DNA of 64,000 bases from assembly GCA_945905815.1 (NCBI GenBank), contig CAMDQH010000005.1, positions 19,114 to 83,113 on the forward strand, read 5' to 3'. Every line of letters starts with the position of its first letter. The first letter of the stretch is position 1. Shown piece after piece: positions 15,641 through 25,229 of this stretch. The stretch comes from Bacteriovorax stolpii. Lineage in GTDB: Bacteria; Bdellovibrionota; Bacteriovoracia; Bacteriovoracales; Bacteriovoracaceae. The translations under genes and the position numbers were made by a program. The notes below the pieces were generated by a model. That model made no database searches. It had not been told where the DNA came from and saw only the letters and a program-made list of their open reading frames with translations.

Positions 15641-16184
15641 TCTTTAAGATCTCTTCTTGTAAATGTTTCGTAGGAGGGTTCTTCCCAAACCAAATAGAAA
15701 GAAAGCTTTTCTGGAATTCCTTGCCCTGAATCTCGCCTTTAAGTTCTCCATTCTCATAAACCTTTGTTGCGTCTTCAGTTAATGAAAAGCTCTGTCTACG
15801 ATCACCCTTGATTTCTCCAAAAAACTTTTTAATATCCATAATATGATCCTTCAGATTTGGGTATTGGTACTGAGCACTTTCTTCAAATTGAAAGTCCCAA
15901 GCTTTATCGACATCTTCATTGTCGAATGCCCGAAGATAGGTCATTTCAAAGCATAGGGGACGTTGATCTAATTCACTACCTGTTCCAGTTTTAATTTTTT
16001 GAGGTGCATAGATAGCAAGCACGAAAATCCTAACTTTTAAAAAAGTCGCAGTTCTAACTCCTGCACCGCTGATAGGAATATCTTTTCCTTCACACTTCAA
16101 AGTAGGAGCTATTTTAACGCCCTCTACTTCCCGAGCGTGTACAGTAAGAGACAAAAAAAGGAGACTTAAAACGAGGGTTTTCAT
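15633..16184 (-). CDS. Secreted chalcone isomerase-like protein
   Basis: The ATG at 16184 overlaps the upstream CFA-like gene stop by 4 bp (ATGA). From it a 183-residue protein with a signal peptide (M-K-T-L-V-L-S-L-L-F-L-S-L-T-V-H-A) is made. The mature part has the chalcone-isomerase-like fold: G-A-G-V-R-T-A-T-F-L-K-V-R-I-F-V-L-A-I-Y, F-E-M-T-Y-L-R, and F-x-K-S-F-L-S-I-W-F-G. Bacterial members are periplasmic and typically sit beside CFA-synthase, DUF1365 and FAD-oxidoreductase genes, as here; fatty-acid binding is the usual proposal. Confidence 0.8.
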   Translation of the reverse strand: MKTLVLSLLFLSLTVHAREVEGVKIAPTLKCEGKDIPISGAGVRTATFLKVRIFVLAIYAPQKIKTGTGSELDQRPLCFEMTYLRAFDNEDVDKAWDFQFEESAQYQYPNLKDHIMDIKKFFGEIKGDRRQSFSLTEDATKVYENGELKGEIQGKEFQKSFLSIWFGKNPPTKHLQEEILKNE

Positions 16185-17224
16185 TTTTTGGAAAACAGGT
16201 AATGTGAAACGGCCCATTCTTGTCCTTTTGCATACCCGAAGAGTTCCGCGCATGACATGAAGAAAATTCGCCATCTGTTAAACCATTCTTTACTATCATC
16301 ACCATAAGTTTTATTAAAAATGGCCATAATCGCTTCGCTATGATTGTCCATATTTCTTAACCAGTCTTCTGATGTCTTTTGATAATGTATTCCATCCCAA
16401 ATCCAAGACTGTTGTAAATAGAGGTCTTTTTGAAACGAGTAGAGAAGATTGTGGGCCGGCATTTGACCACCAGTGAAAAAATATTTCCCCATCCAGTTAT
16501 CTTCACCGTCAACTTCAAAGGGGTAGGAGTAATCTTTATGTGTAAATATATGCACAAATAGTTTCCCCTCAGGTGAGAGAACATTGGAGATCTTTGAGAG
16601 AAGTAATTCATAGTTTTTGAAATGTTCAAACATTTCAATACTCATGACACGGTCAAATGATTCAAACTCGAGCGCAAGACTTTCAAGTTGCGAAATATCT
16701 CTAGTTAAAACCATTACATTCTTAAGACCTCTTTTTTTGGCTTCACTATCGATGTAAGTTTTTTGCGAAGAAGAGTTGGAGATCGCAACAATCTTAGCAT
16801 TAGGGAATTTCGTTGCCATGAAAAGCGTTAATGAACCCCAACCACACCCTAATTCCAAAATTCGCATGCCATCTTTGATCTCAGCTCTTTGGCAGCTAAT
16901 TGTTAAGGCCGAATCTTCAGCATCATCCAGAGAAGTTGTTGAATCAGGGTAATAGGCGGAGCTGTATTTTAAGTTCTTTCCAAGAACTCTTAAGAAAAAG
17001 TCTGCTGGCAATTCATAATGTTGCTCATTTGCATCTTTGGTGTGGACTGCAAGCGGAGAATTTATTAGGCCAAGTCGATATTTTTCTGCCTCTGCTTGTG
17101 TCTTACATAACGAATGAGTATCTAGTTCATCTAATCTAGTTTTACATAATTTTCTAATACCGAAACGAATTGCCGTATCTGGAATTTGACCCTTTTCCAT
17201 CGCCTTAATAAAATGTTCAATCAT
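16181..17224 (-). CDS. CFA synthase-family SAM methyltransferase (first paralogue)
   Basis: A 347-residue member of the cyclopropane-fatty-acid synthase superfamily. It has H-Y-E-L-P-A-D-F-F and K-Y-S-S-A-Y-Y in the lipid-recognition part, then the SAM motif L-E-L-G-C-G-W-G-S-L-T-L at about residue 120 and S-I-E-M-F-E-H-F. It is more divergent than the neighbouring paralogue and could be a methylase or another CMAS-type modifier. An AGGAG Shine-Dalgarno precedes the ATG at 17224, which overlaps the upstream stop by 4 bp. Confidence 0.85.
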   Translation of the reverse strand: MIEHFIKAMEKGQIPDTAIRFGIRKLCKTRLDELDTHSLCKTQAEAEKYRLGLINSPLAVHTKDANEQHYELPADFFLRVLGKNLKYSSAYYPDSTTSLDDAEDSALTISCQRAEIKDGMRILELGCGWGSLTLFMATKFPNAKIVAISNSSSQKTYIDSEAKKRGLKNVMVLTRDISQLESLALEFESFDRVMSIEMFEHFKNYELLLSKISNVLSPEGKLFVHIFTHKDYSYPFEVDGEDNWMGKYFFTGGQMPAHNLLYSFQKDLYLQQSWIWDGIHYQKTSEDWLRNMDNHSEAIMAIFNKTYGDDSKEWFNRWRIFFMSCAELFGYAKGQEWAVSHYLFSKK

Positions 17225-18498
17225 AGAAGACTCCTGTTACGGTAATTTGTTTTAGTTAAAGTCATTTGAGAAAGTCCGATCGCCCTTTCGCGAAATCCGC
17301 CCTCACAATATGAGAAGTAATACTGCCATAAGCGGTAAAGAAAATCAGGATAACCTAATTTGGTAATTTCAGCTTTGTTTTTGCCTAGGCGAACAGACCA
17401 GTCTTTGAGAGTATGAGCATAATCTTCTGCAAAGTCTTTTTGATCAATTAAAACCATGTCTGTTTTATTTGTTATAGAATTCATAATTGCATTTACAGAC
17501 GGTATACCTGTCCCAGGGAAGATATGGCGCTGGATAAAATCGACGGATTTCCTAGCATTCTTATAATACTGATCACGAATAGTAATAGCTTGCAGAACCA
17601 TTATACCATTGGGCTTAATGAGGCTCGAGCATTTCGCAAAGAATACATCAAGATTATCAAGCCCTACGGCCTCAATCATCTCAACTGAAATCAATTTATC
17701 ATACACTCCAGTCAGTTTTCGATAGTCATCAAATAAAACAGTGATTCGGTCTTGTAGCCCGGCATGCTTAACCTTTTCAGTAGCATAGGTAAATTGTTCT
17801 ATTGAGATGGTAGTCGTCGTAACACGACAACCAAATGTTTTAGCGGCATAAATTGCGAGAGACCCCCAACCTGTTCCAATCTCAATTAAATGTTCTTCAG
17901 GTTTTAGGTCCAGCTTTTGACAAAGGGTCATTATTTTTAATTCTGAAGCCTCATGAAGCGTAGAATCTTTATTTTGATATACTCCTGAACTATACATCAT
18001 GGTTTCGTCGAGGAAGAGCTTAAAGAAATCATTTCCAATGTCATAGTGGGACCGAATATTTGCAAGACTTCCGTTAATCGTATTGCCCCTCAGTCCGTGA
18101 AAGACACGTTGAATCGGTTGTAGTAAACTCCCAATGCCACCGTCAATTGATTGTAGAAGATCTCGATTGATAACAAAAATTCTGACTAAATTCGTTAAAT
18201 CATCAGTGTCCCAGTCGCCATCTACATAACTTTCACCATTCCCAATGCTTCCACCCAAAAGTGTACGAGAATAGAAACTGCTGCGATAAACGATAATTTT
18301 ACATTGTAAGGCCGCATTAGATTCCCCAAACGTATATTCAGCATGAGTTTTTGCAGACCGATCAGAAATGATCAAATAACCATTCTTAAGATCTGTAAAC
18401 TTATTTACAAGACCAGATATGCACCATTTATCTAAAGCAGGTAAATTAGCTACAAACTTACTGAGCGACCTATCTTTAGGTAGAACTTGAACTGTCAT
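17221..18498 (-). CDS. Cyclopropane-fatty-acyl-phospholipid synthase-like protein
   Basis: A 425-residue CFA synthase with the full two-domain layout. The N-terminal lipid-binding part spans about 1-150. H-Y-D-I-G-N-D-F-F-K-L-F-L-D near residue 150, Y-S-S-G-V-Y, the SAM site I-G-T-G-W-G-S-L-A-I-Y-A-A and the S-V-E-M-I-E-A-V-G active-site segment follow. It adds a methylene or methyl group from SAM to unsaturated membrane acyl chains. The start at 18498 lies inside the DUF1365 gene (23-bp overlap) but has a strong AAGGAG at the right distance. Confidence 0.9.
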   Translation of the reverse strand: MTVQVLPKDRSLSKFVANLPALDKWCISGLVNKFTDLKNGYLIISDRSAKTHAEYTFGESNAALQCKIIVYRSSFYSRTLLGGSIGNGESYVDGDWDTDDLTNLVRIFVINRDLLQSIDGGIGSLLQPIQRVFHGLRGNTINGSLANIRSHYDIGNDFFKLFLDETMMYSSGVYQNKDSTLHEASELKIMTLCQKLDLKPEEHLIEIGTGWGSLAIYAAKTFGCRVTTTTISIEQFTYATEKVKHAGLQDRITVLFDDYRKLTGVYDKLISVEMIEAVGLDNLDVFFAKCSSLIKPNGIMVLQAITIRDQYYKNARKSVDFIQRHIFPGTGIPSVNAIMNSITNKTDMVLIDQKDFAEDYAHTLKDWSVRLGKNKAEITKLGYPDFLYRLWQYYFSYCEGGFRERAIGLSQMTLTKTNYRNRSLL

Positions 18499-19255
18499 GA
18501 AACTTCTCCTTCAAGGGATGCGTGTAGAAAGGCATTCTTTTGATCAATAATATGAGTGCTTGAAAATAAATAGCGAGCATTGTTTTAAAAGTTACAAATG
18601 GAAACTGGATAAAATATCTAAGAATATTCCCTGCGGTCAGAGGTTTCTTTTTCAATTGTAATGTGGTGTCGAAAATAACTCTTGTTTCTCCATGGTTTCG
18701 ATTCTGCATGTAGACGTAAAGATTATCATTTGGATTGTGAAAAACCCAGTTGTAGTCAATGCTCATCGGCATAAATGGTGATACATGAAAATCTTTAGGG
18801 AATTGAAAAGTATTTATTTGCTCTTTAGTTGTCTTAAATACCTGGGCGTGTTTTTCGCCCCAAGGAGTGTTCGTGATTTCAGATACTATAAATTGTAGGG
18901 TTTCTCCATCTTCTTCATAGCAGTAATAAAAAGTCACAGGATTGAAGCAAAACCCAAAATAAGAAATATTGCAAAGGATTCGAATTGGACCAGTACATTT
19001 TTGTTGCGTCTTTTCGAAAATAAGATCTCTTACGCTATCATCAAGACCCTTTGCCTCTTGTCCTAAATAATCTTTACGCCAAAAGGATAAAATACCGGGT
19101 TGATTAAAAGTAAACAGAAGTGGAATATTGAATATGAGTGGAATTTCTTTTAAATCCAAAAAGTAATAACAAACACGATAGTTGAATATATTTGTTCGTG
19201 GAGAAAGTCTTCGATGTTCTGAAGTTCCAACGTAGATGGAGCTTTTCAGGGTCAT
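18476..19255 (-). CDS. DUF1365 family protein
   Basis: A 259-residue DUF1365 protein with the family's early Y-V-G-T-S-E-H-R-R-L-S-P and N-x-F-N-Y-R-V, then C-N-I-S-Y-F-G-F-C-F-N-P-V-T-F-Y-Y-C-Y and a P-F-M-P-M segment. I used the ATG at 19255, which overlaps the FAD-oxidoreductase stop by 4 bp. DUF1365 genes nearly always sit between a FAD/NAD oxidoreductase and a CFA synthase; a role in modified (cyclopropane, branched or furan) fatty-acid synthesis is inferred from that context. Confidence 0.88.
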   Translation of the reverse strand: MTLKSSIYVGTSEHRRLSPRTNIFNYRVCYYFLDLKEIPLIFNIPLLFTFNQPGILSFWRKDYLGQEAKGLDDSVRDLIFEKTQQKCTGPIRILCNISYFGFCFNPVTFYYCYEEDGETLQFIVSEITNTPWGEKHAQVFKTTKEQINTFQFPKDFHVSPFMPMSIDYNWVFHNPNDNLYVYMQNRNHGETRVIFDTTLQLKKKPLTAGNILRYFIQFPFVTFKTMLAIYFQALILLIKRMPFYTHPLKEKFHDSSSST

Positions 19256-20499
19256 AAATATTCCCCAAAACAAGAACTTACATTTAATGCACTTTTAACT
19301 CCATCTTCGTGGAATCCATTGCCCCAATAGGCACCACAGAAATGTGTACGTGTTTGAATTGTACTTATTGTTTTCCATAAATCTTGAGATTTTATTGCTT
19401 CTTGATTATAGACTGGATGGGAGTATGATATTTTTTTTATAACTTTTTTTGAGTCAATCAAATGATCCATATTTAATGAGACTAAAAATGTTTCAGGTGA
19501 TGAAATGCCTTGAAGAATATTCATGTGGTAGGTGACGGCCACTCGATCTAGTTGTATTTTTGGTAAATAGTAATTCCAACTAGCATGCCCAGCTTTGCTC
19601 TTAGGTAAGACAGTAGTATCCGTGTGCAAAATGACATCGTTAGGGCGGTAAGAGAAACCACTCATGACATTTCGCTCTTGGGCCGATGGATCCTTCAAAA
19701 TTTCTAAGGCCTGATTGGCATGGCACGCAAAAATAACGTGATCAAATTTGAGATCATTATTGATAATAACTTCGTCACTGGTTCTTGTGACTGATGCGAC
19801 GGCCGTATTTATATGAATGTTTTGAGCAAAACTGGCAGTCAGTTTTGGGATATAGGAGCTGGAGCCGCCTTTGAGCACTCGCCATTTTGGCCGATTATCT
19901 ACGGTTAACATTCCATGATGATGAAAAAAACGCACAAAAAAATGTAGAGGAAACTTTTTCATTTCGTTTCTGCTCGCAGACCATATTGCGGCCCCCATAG
20001 GCATCACATAATGTTCAATGAATTCATTTGAGAAATTATTTCTAATTAAATAGTCCTCGAGTGTCATATCGTCTGGTGACTGGTCCCTATATTTTAAAAA
20101 ATACTCAGTGGCGCTTTTATTAAAGCGTAGAATGTCTTTTATCATCCTGTAAAATGATGGTCTAAATATGTTTCTGCGCTGGCAGAATAAAGAGTTAATA
20201 CTGGTTCCGTTATATTCGAGGCCGTTTTTTTCAACCTTAACACTAAAACTCATATGGGAATCTTTGGTTTCTATTCCAAGTTTCTCCATAAGTTTTATGA
20301 AATTTGGGTAGTTCCTATCGTTGTGGACAATAAAACCAGTATCAATTAAGTATTCTCCTGAAGGGACCTGGATTCTATGAGTATGTGTGTGGCCTCCCAA
20401 ACGAGGACCTGACTCAAATAAATGAACTTCATGCTTTGGGGCTAACATGTGGCCGCAAACCATCCCTGAAATCCCACTACCAATAATTGCTATTTTCAA
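19252..20499 (-). CDS. FAD-dependent amine-oxidase-like oxidoreductase
   Basis: A 415-residue flavoprotein. The N-terminal Rossmann motif I-G-S-G-I-S-G-M-V-C-G at residues 6-16 and the L-F-E-S-G-P-R-L-G-G-H segment at about 31-41 bind FAD. A C-terminal G-x-x-x-x-H-E-D-G-V-K-S-A-L-N segment is typical of amine-oxidase/desaturase flavoproteins. In related operons the homologue works on methylated acyl chains. It overlaps both neighbours by 4 bp. Confidence 0.88.
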   Translation of the reverse strand: MKIAIIGSGISGMVCGHMLAPKHEVHLFESGPRLGGHTHTHRIQVPSGEYLIDTGFIVHNDRNYPNFIKLMEKLGIETKDSHMSFSVKVEKNGLEYNGTSINSLFCQRRNIFRPSFYRMIKDILRFNKSATEYFLKYRDQSPDDMTLEDYLIRNNFSNEFIEHYVMPMGAAIWSASRNEMKKFPLHFFVRFFHHHGMLTVDNRPKWRVLKGGSSSYIPKLTASFAQNIHINTAVASVTRTSDEVIINNDLKFDHVIFACHANQALEILKDPSAQERNVMSGFSYRPNDVILHTDTTVLPKSKAGHASWNYYLPKIQLDRVAVTYHMNILQGISSPETFLVSLNMDHLIDSKKVIKKISYSHPVYNQEAIKSQDLWKTISTIQTRTHFCGAYWGNGFHEDGVKSALNVSSCFGEYL

Positions 20500-21302
20500 T
20501 TACGCCTCATTTCATCTTTATTTATTCCGAGAATCAATTTTACGCTTGGGATAAGCACTGGTGTTTTTTCTTTGTAAGCAATATATTCGGGATTTTTCTC
20601 ATGTCTTTTTTCAACCAAAGGTACGCCAGACACTTTCCAAAGGAGGAAAGTTAAAAATGCTGGGCCTATAATGGCCCAAAGATTTGTTCCATCAAGAGAC
20701 ACTAGTGATATTCCCCACCATAAAAAGGCTTCACCAAAGTAATTTGGGTGTCGACTATAGGCCCATAATCCACTTTGTAAAACCTTCGTCTGGTTCTTAA
20801 CATTTGCCTTAAACCGACTTTTTTGTAAATCAGCAACTGATTCCCATATTAAACCTGTGAGCCAAATGGCCATTCCAAGATAATTGAACCACATTAGATT
20901 TTGATTATTATTCAAATGAGAGGCAAAGAGTGGGGTGCCTACTATTACCATTAAGCCAAACTGCAATAAATAGACTTTGAAATAGGCAATAATATTGGTT
21001 TTTTGACCCCATTCTTTTCGCCAATTTGCATAACGGAAATCTTCGGGCTTCCCACTGTTACGAAAATGAATAAATGAGGTTAAACGTATTCCCCAAATAG
21101 TAACGAGAAGCATGACTATATTTTCTCGAAGATTATTCCATCCGTTCAAAAAACAACCCGTCAAAGTAATGAAGATAAAACCAAGACCCCAAGCTGTATC
21201 TATCACGCTTAAATTTTTCTTTATCACTGCCGTAATAAAAAAAATGTGAATAAGGACTAAAGGTCCAACAATCATGTATAACTGGTCATTCATAACGTGC
21301 AT
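20496..21302 (-). CDS. DUF1295 / steroid 5-alpha-reductase-like membrane protein
   Basis: A 268-residue polytopic membrane protein with six or seven helices. The C-terminal signature is S-R-H-P-N-Y-F-G-E-A-F-L-W-W-G followed by P-E-Y-x-x-Y-K, shared by DUF1295, 5-alpha-reductase and isoprenylcysteine methyltransferase proteins. These reduce or methylate lipid substrates in the membrane. It is the first gene of the lipid operon, divergent from kup. Neither candidate start (21302 or 21293) has a strong Shine-Dalgarno, so the N-terminus is uncertain by three residues. Confidence 0.82.
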   Translation of the reverse strand: MHVMNDQLYMIVGPLVLIHIFFITAVIKKNLSVIDTAWGLGFIFITLTGCFLNGWNNLRENIVMLLVTIWGIRLTSFIHFRNSGKPEDFRYANWRKEWGQKTNIIAYFKVYLLQFGLMVIVGTPLFASHLNNNQNLMWFNYLGMAIWLTGLIWESVADLQKSRFKANVKNQTKVLQSGLWAYSRHPNYFGEAFLWWGISLVSLDGTNLWAIIGPAFLTFLLWKVSGVPLVEKRHEKNPEYIAYKEKTPVLIPSVKLILGINKDEMRRN

Positions 21303-21391
21303 ATTTTCTCAAATTAAGAAGGCTTCTGCACTAGACAATGCATGAACAGAATGTGTTGAATGACGAGATGCGTTTAATATAGTATTTCGAC

Positions 21392-23272
21392 ATGAAAGAA
21401 AACAACTCTGCAAAATATAAAGGCCTCTTGGCCTTATCCGCTCTTGGCGTAGTTTATGGTGACATTGGAACCAGTCCATTATACGCATTAAAAGAATCAT
21501 TTCATCATGCTCATAATATTGCTGTGGCACCTGAGAATATTTTCGGGATTCTTTCTCTCATCTTTTGGTCACTCATTATTGTAGTTTCAGTCAAATATCT
21601 AGTTTTCATTGTTCGTGCTGACAACCAAGGCGAAGGTGGCGTTTTAGCGCTTACGGCACTGCTTGGCACAATTAGTTTAAAATCACCTCGTACATTACGC
21701 ATTTTGACTCTGCTTGGAATTTTTGGGACTGCTCTCCTATACGGAGATGGAATCATTACGCCAGCGATTTCTGTTCTTTCGGCGGTAGAAGGACTTGAGT
21801 TTGCGGCCCCCAAGCTTCATGACTTTATTATTCCAATAACCGTCGCTATTTTGATCGGTCTATTTTCTATTCAAAAACATGGAACAACCAAGGTTGGAAA
21901 GGTCTTCGGGCCAATTACTTTGCTTTGGTTTTTTATCTTAATTATTTTAGGACTTTCAAAAATTATTGAGCGACCTGATATCTTGATGGCGGTAAATCCT
22001 TATTACGCTGTTAAGTTTTTCATGATTAACCAGTGGAAAGGTTTTGTAGTCCTAGGTTCTGTTTTTCTCGTCGTGACGGGCGGGGAGGCCCTTTATTCAG
22101 ATCTGGGACACTTTGGAAAAAGCCCCATTCGAATTGCTTGGTTCGTTGTAGTTTTACCAGCATTAATTATAAATTATTTTGGACAGGGAGCTTTGCTCTT
22201 ACAAAATCCAAGTGCCATTGAAAGTCCTTTTTTCTTAATGGCGCCTTCATGGGCACTTATTCCATTAGTTATTATTGCGACTCTTTCAACTTGCATTGCT
22301 TCTCAGGCTTTAATCACTGGAGTCTTCTCTTTAACCATGCAGGCAGTTCAACTTCAATACATTCCTCGTCTTACAATAGATCACACTTCGAGTGAAGAGT
22401 TCGGTCAGATTTATGTCAAAACTGTGAACACTTTTTTGATGGTTTCTTGCATAGCCTTGGTCTTAGCTTTTAAATCTTCCAGTAATCTTGCAGCGGCCTA
22501 TGGTATTGCTGTGACTACTACCATGGTGATTACGACCATTCTTTTCTACTTTGTAGCGGTCTATAGCTGGAATTGGTACAAAGTACCTGCTTTTCTTTTG
22601 TGCGGATTCTTTTTAGTAATCGAAGGGTCTTTTTGGGGTGCAAACTTACTTAAAGTCATTCATGGTGGTTGGTTTCCACTAGTTGTTGGCGCCATCATTT
22701 TTACCATCATGACAACTTGGTACAAGGGACGTCAGATTCTTTCTTCTCGTATGCTTGAAATCATTACTCCAATTAGTGATTTTCTTCATAATATACGGAC
22801 AAATCCTTCACACAGAGTGCCAGGTGTTTCAGTCTATATGTCTGGTCATCCACAATATACTCCACCAACTTTAGCGCAAAGCTTTAAGCATTTCAAATGT
22901 ATCCATGAGCATGTGATTATTCTTTTTATTCAAACAGTAGATATTCCCCATGTTCCTGAATCAAACCGCGTAAGACTTCAGAACATTGGCCCGCATATTT
23001 ATAAAGTTGTTATCCAATACGGCTTTATGGATCTTCCTAATGTGCCTTTGGCGATGAAAGGGCTTCAGCTTGATGGTGGTCTACTCTTTGATGCCGATCA
23101 TTCAACATTCTTTTTAGGAAGGGAACATATCATTGCGACTAAGCGAAAAGGGATGGCACTCTGGCGGGAAAAACTTTTTGCTATGATGTCCAGGAATGCT
23201 CAGCCGGCAACTCACTTTTTCCAGATTCCACGAAATAGAGTTTTTGAAATAGGCTCAATGATCGAACTTTAA
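21392..23272 (+). CDS. kup: Low-affinity potassium transporter Kup
   Basis: The 626-residue product matches Kup/HAK transporters in length and motifs. The N-terminal G-V-V-Y-G-D-I-G-T-S-P-L-Y-A is at about residues 17-30. G-I-F-G-T-A-L-L-Y-G-D-G-I-I-T-P-A, V-T-G-G-E-A-L-Y-S-D-L-G-H-F-G and a soluble C-terminal part follow about 12 helices. It imports K+ with protons across the inner membrane. No strong Shine-Dalgarno is visible before the ATG. Monocistronic or cotranscribed with the TonB receptor 13 bp downstream. Confidence 0.95.
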   Translation: MKENNSAKYKGLLALSALGVVYGDIGTSPLYALKESFHHAHNIAVAPENIFGILSLIFWSLIIVVSVKYLVFIVRADNQGEGGVLALTALLGTISLKSPRTLRILTLLGIFGTALLYGDGIITPAISVLSAVEGLEFAAPKLHDFIIPITVAILIGLFSIQKHGTTKVGKVFGPITLLWFFILIILGLSKIIERPDILMAVNPYYAVKFFMINQWKGFVVLGSVFLVVTGGEALYSDLGHFGKSPIRIAWFVVVLPALIINYFGQGALLLQNPSAIESPFFLMAPSWALIPLVIIATLSTCIASQALITGVFSLTMQAVQLQYIPRLTIDHTSSEEFGQIYVKTVNTFLMVSCIALVLAFKSSSNLAAAYGIAVTTTMVITTILFYFVAVYSWNWYKVPAFLLCGFFLVIEGSFWGANLLKVIHGGWFPLVVGAIIFTIMTTWYKGRQILSSRMLEIITPISDFLHNIRTNPSHRVPGVSVYMSGHPQYTPPTLAQSFKHFKCIHEHVIILFIQTVDIPHVPESNRVRLQNIGPHIYKVVIQYGFMDLPNVPLAMKGLQLDGGLLFDADHSTFFLGREHIIATKRKGMALWREKLFAMMSRNAQPATHFFQIPRNRVFEIGSMIEL

Positions 23273-23285
23273 AGGATAATTAGAC

Positions 23286-25229
23286 ATGTTTTTAATTTTT
23301 TTGCCTCTGCTTTTTTTGCCGGCTTTTGCCGATGAACTTCTTGATACCATTAAGATTATCCACCAAAGCACTCCAAGTACTCTTGTCGATTTTGTTCCAA
23401 GTGCTGTGAACCTAAAAAAAAATGAATTGAGAAAACGTCGCGAAAGCACTTTGGGTGATACTTTAAAAAATGAAGCCGGTGTACAAAGCACATCATTTGG
23501 TCCCAATGCTTCCCGACCCATCATCCGTGGTTTGGACGGCGACCGCATTCGTGTTTTACAAAATGGACTAGGTGTCTTGGATGCGTCTTCACAAAGTGCT
23601 GATCATGCTGTGCCTGTAGATACTCTTGTGATTGATTCCGTTGAAGTTGTACGAGGTCCTACGAGTATGCTCTACGGTTCGAGTGCTGTTGGCGGAGTTG
23701 TGAACATTGTCACCAATCGCATACATTCAACATTTGAAGAGGGAAGTCTGCAGGAAGTACAGGTGCAAGGGGATTCATCACAGGACACCTTAAGTACAGG
23801 GGCGAAGATTGATTACGGCGCTAATAAATGGATGTTCCATTTTGATGGTGGCTATAGAAATGCCAATGATCTGAACGTTCCCAAAGCAGATAAAAAAGAG
23901 CGAGTCAGCGATCCTGGCGAGATCATGAATGTTGAAAAAATTCCTAATACCGGTAGCGTTCAAAAATCTGCCGCTTTAGGGGTATCAAAAATATTTGATA
24001 ACGGCTTTTTAGGAATGTCATATAACTTCTATGATAATTTCTATGGATCAGTGGCAGAACCTAGCGTTGATATTAAAATGAAACAAAATCGTCTTGAACT
24101 AAATGGCGAGTATTTGGTCAAGGGTGATCTTCTTAAAACGATTCAATTGAAAACGGCGCAGTCAGATTATTCCCACAAAGAATTTGAATCCGGTCTGGTT
24201 GGCACCACATTCAGTAATGAAGGCAATGAGACTCGTTTAGAGTTTTTGACAGAGGCATCAAATATAAAAGGCGTTAGTGGTCTTCAAACTCAGATCTTTA
24301 ATTTTAAAGCGGCGGGTGATGAAGCCTTCTTGCCACCTTCTCGAAATCAAATACTATCCGCTTTTACATTGCAAGAATTAGCGAGTGGTAGCAGTTTTTA
24401 TAGTTTTGGCACACGCATAGAGTCCGCAAATATTGATAAGCAAACTTCAGGAGAAAAGGAAAAAAACTTTACCGGCCTGAACGGGTCATTAGGTTTACGT
24501 CATCAATTTTCTGAGACCCATACTGGACTTGCCACTTTTAGTTACACCGAACGCCTGCCAAACTTCCAAGAGCTTTACGCAGATGGATTTCATGTGGCCG
24601 CCGGTACTTTTGAGCAAGGGGATGAAAATCTTAAAAAGGAAAAGGCATTTTCTCTTGATATGCAGTTAAAATATAAATCTGATTCTGTTGAGACTAGTTT
24701 TAGTATTTATGGTCAGAAATTTAAAGATTACATTTCTCTTTTCTTCACAGACACACCGTCTTCAGAGCCGGGTGTGAATGTTTCTGAATTCCAGCAAGTC
24801 GATGCGATTTTTTACGGAGCTGAATTTGAAGGTAAAAAGAGATTAGGTTATTCTCCTTATCACTTAGTTACCAGAGCGGATATTGTTCGAGCCAAAGATC
24901 AAGATTCGGGAAAAGATCTGCCACGGATTTCGCCTCCAAGATTCGCTCTTGGACTAGAAATGGCAAAAGATCGATGGGTTTGGGATGTTGAGGCACAACA
25001 CAGTTTTGAGCAAACCAAGACTGCTGACAATGAAACAAACACAGATGGCTTTACCTTGCTTAATGCTGGTATGACTTATGATTTGGTCAAAAATAATGGC
25101 AAGTGGAGTTTCTTTGGTCGATTTAGAAACATTTTCAACCAGGTAGCGAGACTTCATACTTCAACTGTTAAAGACATTGCTCCTTTAGCGGGACGTAACG
25201 TTGTTGCAGGTGTGCAGTACTCTTTCTAA
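23286..25229 (+). CDS. TonB-dependent outer-membrane receptor, ZnuD-like
   Basis: A 647-residue TonB-dependent receptor with a short signal peptide. The plug has a sequence typical of ZnuD/zinc-type receptors: R-P-I-I-R-G-L-D-G-D-R-I-R-V-L-Q-N-G at about 80-97, S-A-D-H-A-V-P-V-D, then V-E-V-V-R-G-P-T-S-M-L-Y-G-S-S. Y-T-E-R-L-P-N-F-Q-E-L-Y-A-D-G-F-H lies in the barrel, and a terminal aromatic (Y-S-F) suits BAM insertion. Metal specificity for zinc is inferred from motif similarity only. Its partner could be the TonB-like protein at 14312. Confidence 0.9.
   Translation: MFLIFLPLLFLPAFADELLDTIKIIHQSTPSTLVDFVPSAVNLKKNELRKRRESTLGDTLKNEAGVQSTSFGPNASRPIIRGLDGDRIRVLQNGLGVLDASSQSADHAVPVDTLVIDSVEVVRGPTSMLYGSSAVGGVVNIVTNRIHSTFEEGSLQEVQVQGDSSQDTLSTGAKIDYGANKWMFHFDGGYRNANDLNVPKADKKERVSDPGEIMNVEKIPNTGSVQKSAALGVSKIFDNGFLGMSYNFYDNFYGSVAEPSVDIKMKQNRLELNGEYLVKGDLLKTIQLKTAQSDYSHKEFESGLVGTTFSNEGNETRLEFLTEASNIKGVSGLQTQIFNFKAAGDEAFLPPSRNQILSAFTLQELASGSSFYSFGTRIESANIDKQTSGEKEKNFTGLNGSLGLRHQFSETHTGLATFSYTERLPNFQELYADGFHVAAGTFEQGDENLKKEKAFSLDMQLKYKSDSVETSFSIYGQKFKDYISLFFTDTPSSEPGVNVSEFQQVDAIFYGAEFEGKKRLGYSPYHLVTRADIVRAKDQDSGKDLPRISPPRFALGLEMAKDRWVWDVEAQHSFEQTKTADNETNTDGFTLLNAGMTYDLVKNNGKWSFFGRFRNIFNQVARLHTSTVKDIAPLAGRNVVAGVQYSF

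Noticed and set aside
23255..23548. Minus-strand frame opposite the start of the TonB receptor
   Set aside because: Antisense shadow of the receptor's plug domain; no start signal or homology.
23286..25229. Firm assignment of the TonB receptor to zinc uptake (znuD)
   Set aside because: The plug motifs resemble ZnuD but no zinc-binding His/Cys cluster or Zur site could be confirmed, so no symbol was given.
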